Of a stretch of 64,000 nucleotides of DNA, positions 60,791 to 64,000 are shown in pieces. The stretch spans positions 1-64,000 of the forward strand of contig NZ_BBCD01000017.1 in the NCBI RefSeq assembly GCF_001311865.1, given 5' to 3'. Position numbers and translations under genes: made by a program. Under the pieces are notes generated by a model that was not told the origin of the DNA, made no database searches, and saw nothing but the letters and a program-made list of their open reading frames with translations. The DNA comes from Piscibacillus salipiscarius JCM 13188. Lineage in GTDB: Bacteria; Bacillota; Bacilli; Bacillales; Alkalibacillaceae. How positions within the stretch are numbered: the first letter of the stretch is position 1; every line of letters begins with the position of its first letter.

Positions 60791-61075
60791 CTTTGGTTTA
60801 TTTAAATCAAAATACTCTAATAGATCGTCTATGGATACCCCTTCATCATCTCGCGATAAAACCATTTCATCTAATGATTTTCCTTTTTTAGAAGATGGTG
60901 AAGTTAAAGCATAAAAAGTGGATGAATCTTTAGCATGAATTTGGAATGATTGAATTTCTTGGTGAGTATTTGCCACAATCTGCTTAGGTTCATCTGAATT
61001 CACGAATAAGACGATTACCGCTACCCAGGTCGTAACAAACAAAGTGCCTACCACACCTATTAATACACGATCCAT
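60770..61075 (-). CDS. hypothetical single-pass membrane protein
   Basis: 101 residues. A membrane helix at residues 4-25 (VLIGVVGTLFVTTWVAVIVL), then an outside or periplasm-like region with NTHQEIQSFQIHAKDSSTFY, ending in an acidic, lysine-capped tail (SIDDLLEYFDLNKPKKAAP). I do not recognise the family. Start ATG 61075 (MDRVLIG) with GGGAGGGTGAATCAT. It lies 19 bases after ezrA and ends in a terminator, so it is probably co-transcribed with ezrA. Frame intact. Confidence 0.65.
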   Translation of the reverse strand: MDRVLIGVVGTLFVTTWVAVIVLFVNSDEPKQIVANTHQEIQSFQIHAKDSSTFYALTSPSSKKGKSLDEMVLSRDDEGVSIDDLLEYFDLNKPKKAAPNS

Positions 61076-61094
61076 ATGATTCACCCTCCCAACA

Positions 61095-62792
61095 TTATGA
61101 AACCGTTGTGTCAGTCATAACCTCTTCTAAGCGTTTAAGTGCGCCTGGTTCTATCTCTTCTAAAGCCTTTGATGATTTTTCTAAAGCTAATTCATAATCG
61201 TAGTTCAAAAACGCAGCTTCAGCTTCAGAAATTTGAGCTGCTAATAAAGGATATGTTGATCGATAGCGATTCGCATACTGAATAACTCTTTCGGCAAGCT
61301 GTGCTTGATCAACCAGTAAACTAGTTTGCTCAACAGCTCGGCCCACCAATTTCTCGGCTTTATCAATAGATTGATTAACACGTTCAATGTCTAATGGCTG
61401 CTCCTCAAGAGCTTGTAAAGAATCTAAGACAGCTTCTCTTCCATCATTTACTAATTCATTAATATAGTGAGGAATGCCAGGTAAATTGCTCTTTTGCAAT
61501 TGCTGTCTAATTTGGATAATCTCATTTTTTAAGGTTGTAATCTGATCCCTAGCTTCGAGTTCATCTTTTCTAAGATTATGTAGAAACTCATCAAAATCAT
61601 TTAATGCATGTTCCCAATCTTCATAATCAGCAAACCATTCATCAATTTCTATCCTAATTGAAGAGAAGAGCTCTTCTTCTTGTTCAATCATACCTTGAAT
61701 TCTTTGTGCTTCTTTATTTAAACGATCAAGGGATTTACCTAATTGATATTGTCGTTCGTATTGATCATCATTTAAATGATAACTTCTTTAACTTCCATCA
61801 CGTTATCTTTAATCTCTGCAAACGTTTAGCAGCAGCTTCGAGTTTTAGTTCCATCTTTTCTAATTTTTGCACGACATAATTTTTATCTAATGCCTCTTTT
61901 TCAAGTTCGTCATAAATCTCAACGATCCGGCTTTGTATTTGTTCAATTTTTTCACTAACACCTTGATCTTGACCTTTATTTAGTTCATCAATCATTTGGA
62001 TGAGGGTTTCATGGTGAGTTTGAATCTCTTTATCTAGACCAAGTAATTGTACTTGGAATCCATCATCACGCATTTCACGAATTCCATTTTGAAGATGGTC
62101 TAAATCTTCAGGTAGAGTTTGTTTACATGAACGGTACAACTCTGGGAATACCTGACTTTACGTTCAAGTTCACTCAATTGTTCACTTAGCTTTTGAGCTA
62201 GTTCCTGGGCGTCAGTATAATTTCCTGATGCCGTTAACGTTTTCGTATTCATTTAATTCTTGTTCAATTTCATCTAATTCAACATCAAAAACGACTTCAG
62301 ATTTTCCAAGTTGATAACCATTTTGAAGAACAACTTTTCTAACTTCGCTAATTCGTGGTTTTATTTTTTCAATTTCTTCACGACTATCTTTTTCAGAATG
62401 AAGGAGGCGATCAACTTCTTTAAAAATATCATCAATTGTTTTCTCAACTTGGTTTAATTCACGTTCCACATGATTCAGAATCCTGAAAGCTTTTCCAAAA
62501 CGATAGCGTTCAGCTGATTCCTCAGCATCTAACAAATCTTCTTCAACATTTGAGAAAACTTCATCATTAATGTCATCCCACTCATCTCGCCAAGATTCAA
62601 ATAAAGATTCCGTTTCACCTGATAAATTCAAGTTCCTCACTTTACTCATTTCATCCGCTACCTGGCGATTCATTAACAGGACTTTTTCTCTTCTAAACCA
62701 TCAACACGCTGATATACTTTTTTACGCATGACGGCCCCAACTATAATAAATAGAACAATTGCTACAATGATAATGGCGATTACAAGTTCCAT
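61095..62792 (-). CDS. ezrA: septation ring formation regulator EzrA, frameshifted
   Basis: About 565 residues (562 in B. subtilis). N-terminal membrane anchor MELVIAIIIVAIVLFIIVGA, then RKKVYQRVDGLEEK and a long spectrin-like coiled coil. Sections visible: MNRQVADEMSKVRNLNLSGE, EVDRLLHSEKDSREEIEKIK, DLDHLQNGIREMRDDGFQVQ, EEELFSSIRIEIDEWFADYE. It limits Z-ring number to midcell. Frame changes near 62688, 62225, 62150, 61805 and 61700. Start ATG 62792 with GGGGGC upstream. Sits between refZ and the desulfurase operon. Confidence 0.94.
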
Positions 62793-62895
62793 AAAAAGCC
62801 CCCTAACACTACGACTAATACATTTACTCTATAATATCATATTTTAAAGTAGAATTTGCCATATTTTTAGCTTTTTCAACATAAAAAGTCAAATT

Positions 62896-63503
62896 TTATA
62901 CATTTACATTTCTATAAAACCATTTTTTAAACGTTTCCATATACTTCTTGATAAACATTTCTCCGCTTTGATCCCACTGATAATGGTCTTGCCAATCATG
63001 TGCGTAGACAAATGGACCATTAATTAAACTCTTAAGCTGAATATATAAAATATCTTGCTCTAAAGCCTTAAAACCCCACTCTTCTGAGAAACCTTTTAAC
63101 ATTTTTTTTTAAATAAATACTTCTCTTTCGCGACATATGTAGAAAACAATTCACGGATAAACATATTATCTAAAGATAACTCTCTCTGGATTAAACAACT
63201 GAATTGAAAACGTTCATATTTATAATGTATAATTTCCTCAATAGCTTTAAACAAAACGTTAAAATCAGTTAACGCTTGTTCATCTTGAGTAATGTGCTCA
63301 AGAAGCTTTAAGTACTTCTCAAAATAATCTACTGTCATATATTCAATTAATCCTTGTTTGTTTTTAAAATGATAATTAATAGACGATACATTTACATTAG
63401 CTTTTTCGGTGATTGCTCTAACAGATGTACCTTTGAAACCGTTGTAATAGAACAATTGAGCGGCAGCATCCATAATCTTTTGTCTTGTACTATCGTTTGA
63501 CAT
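62896..63503 (-). CDS. refZ: TetR-family regulator RefZ (YttP), one frame error
   Basis: About 202 residues. Helix-turn-helix region QKIMDAAAQLFYYNGFKGTS and VRAITEKANVNVSSINYHFK. After a length error in the T9 run at 63103-63111, C-terminal MLKGFSEEWGFKALEQDILY and GEMFIKKYMETFKKWFY. In B. subtilis RefZ binds five motifs near the origin and helps move FtsZ to the pole at sporulation onset. Position between ezrA and ytsP matches. Start ATG 63503 with AGAGGTGATGTT. Divergent from the GAF gene. Confidence 0.88.
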
Positions 63504-63611
63504 AACATCACCTCTTTGTCTCTATAATTCGATTGTAAATGTAAAATACCTTTTAATTTTATAGAATTTATGACAACATTTTACCAAACATTTATAAAGG
63601 AGCGTATCACA

Positions 63612-64000
63612 TTGTTTGACACAATAAAATACAACGGAACAAAAGAAGAAAATTATGAACTTTTAGTTAAACAGTTAGATAGTTTGTTAGAAGGCGAGCC
63701 AGACGCTGTAGCCAACCTTTCTAATGCGAGTGCTTTGTTAAACCAATTTTTAGATACTGTAAATTGGGTTGGCTTTTATATTATGAGAAATGGGGAACTA
63801 GTTTTAGGTCCATTTCAAGGGTTACCTGCTTGCGTTAGAATTGCCGATGGAAAAGGTGTTTGCGGAACAGCAACTGCAGAACGTAAAACCATGCTCGTCC
63901 CAGATGTTAACGAGTTCCCTGGTCACATTGCTTGCGATGCCCAAAGTCAATCGGAAATTGTTGTTCCTATCATCATGAATGAAGAAGTTTACGGAGTGTT
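63612..64000 (+). CDS. ytsP: GAF-domain free methionine-R-sulfoxide reductase (YtsP), 5' part only
   Basis: Open from the TTG at 63612 to the window edge, 129 codons, so the C-terminal end is missing. MFDTIKYNGTKEENYELLVK then VGFYIMRNGELVLGPFQGLP, ACVRIADGKGVCGTA and GHIACDAQSQSEIVVPI. The three conserved cysteines (in PACV, GVCG and IACDA) are those of fRMsr, which reduces free methionine sulfoxide. TTG start supported by AAAGGAGCGTATCACA. Divergent from refZ. Confidence 0.92.
   Translation, partial: MFDTIKYNGTKEENYELLVKQLDSLLEGEPDAVANLSNASALLNQFLDTVNWVGFYIMRNGELVLGPFQGLPACVRIADGKGVCGTATAERKTMLVPDVNEFPGHIACDAQSQSEIVVPIIMNEEVYGV

Overview
The window is a 64 kb chromosomal segment of a low-GC, endospore-forming Bacillaceae. 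Most genes lie on the minus strand. Gene content and order closely follow the thrS-polA-citZ-pyk-dnaE-ald-ezrA arc of Bacillus subtilis. Sporulation genes confirm the lineage: ytxC, ytaF, ytrHI, ytvI, gerW, an alpha/beta SASP, splAB, tgl and refZ. The exact genus cannot be fixed from the sequence. I see no phage, transposon, CRISPR or defence locus; this is core chromosome with a few accessory genes (a YyaL-type protein, a YtcJ-type amidohydrolase, a DUF3892 protein).

A striking feature is that about three quarters of the genes are broken by single-base frame changes. Almost all sit in short homopolymer runs, both gains and losses occur, and indispensable genes (thrS, polA, dnaE, rpmI, accA, pyk, citZ) are hit as often as dispensable ones. 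No gene shows other decay. I read this as uncorrected long-read consensus error, so I annotate whole genes across the breaks and give the likely site of each. A minority of genes, including rplT, dnaI, coaE, mutM, phoP, mdh, accD, fxsA, uspA, gerW and the SASP, read through cleanly.

Layout, left to right. 0-6.6 kb: M42 aminopeptidase, dUTPase, a TVP38-type membrane protein, YsdA, then infC-rpmI-rplT behind a strong promoter and an L20-type leader with a terminator (infC starts at AUU), and thrS behind a T-box riboswitch with an inserted structured repeat. 6.6-13 kb: ytxC, dnaI, dnaB, nrdR, gapB, coaE, ytaF (replication initiation, coenzyme A, gluconeogenesis). 13-21 kb: mutM, polA, phoR, phoP and a YyaL-like protein. 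21-27 kb: a spore and folate block with a DUF3892 protein, tgl (plus strand), splB/splA, a methyltransferase, a fused pabB-pabC and pabA. 27-31 kb: TCA genes mdh, icd, citZ. 31-43 kb: ytwI, ytvI (plus), fxsA, glycolysis (pyk, pfkA), fatty acid precursor supply (accA, accD), a FadR-type regulator, malic enzyme and dnaE. 43-53 kb: ytrHI, nrnA, ytpI, ytoI, ytkL, an M24 peptidase, an alpha/beta hydrolase, a 35-residue basic peptide gene, ald, an SDR and uspA. 53-64 kb: an EcsC-family protein, ytxK, gerW, ytfI, a YtcJ amidohydrolase, a SASP, thiI, iscS, a small membrane protein, ezrA, refZ and the start of a GAF-type methionine sulfoxide reductase.

Points worth a second look: a GerW protein with an RG/Q-rich tail; a perfect FadR-type operator in front of malic enzyme, next to its likely regulator gene; two intergenic arrays of short degenerate motifs; a hairpin that buries the ytaF ribosome binding site; a large structured repeat wedged between the thrS T-box and its start codon; and a compact, well-signposted 35-codon gene.
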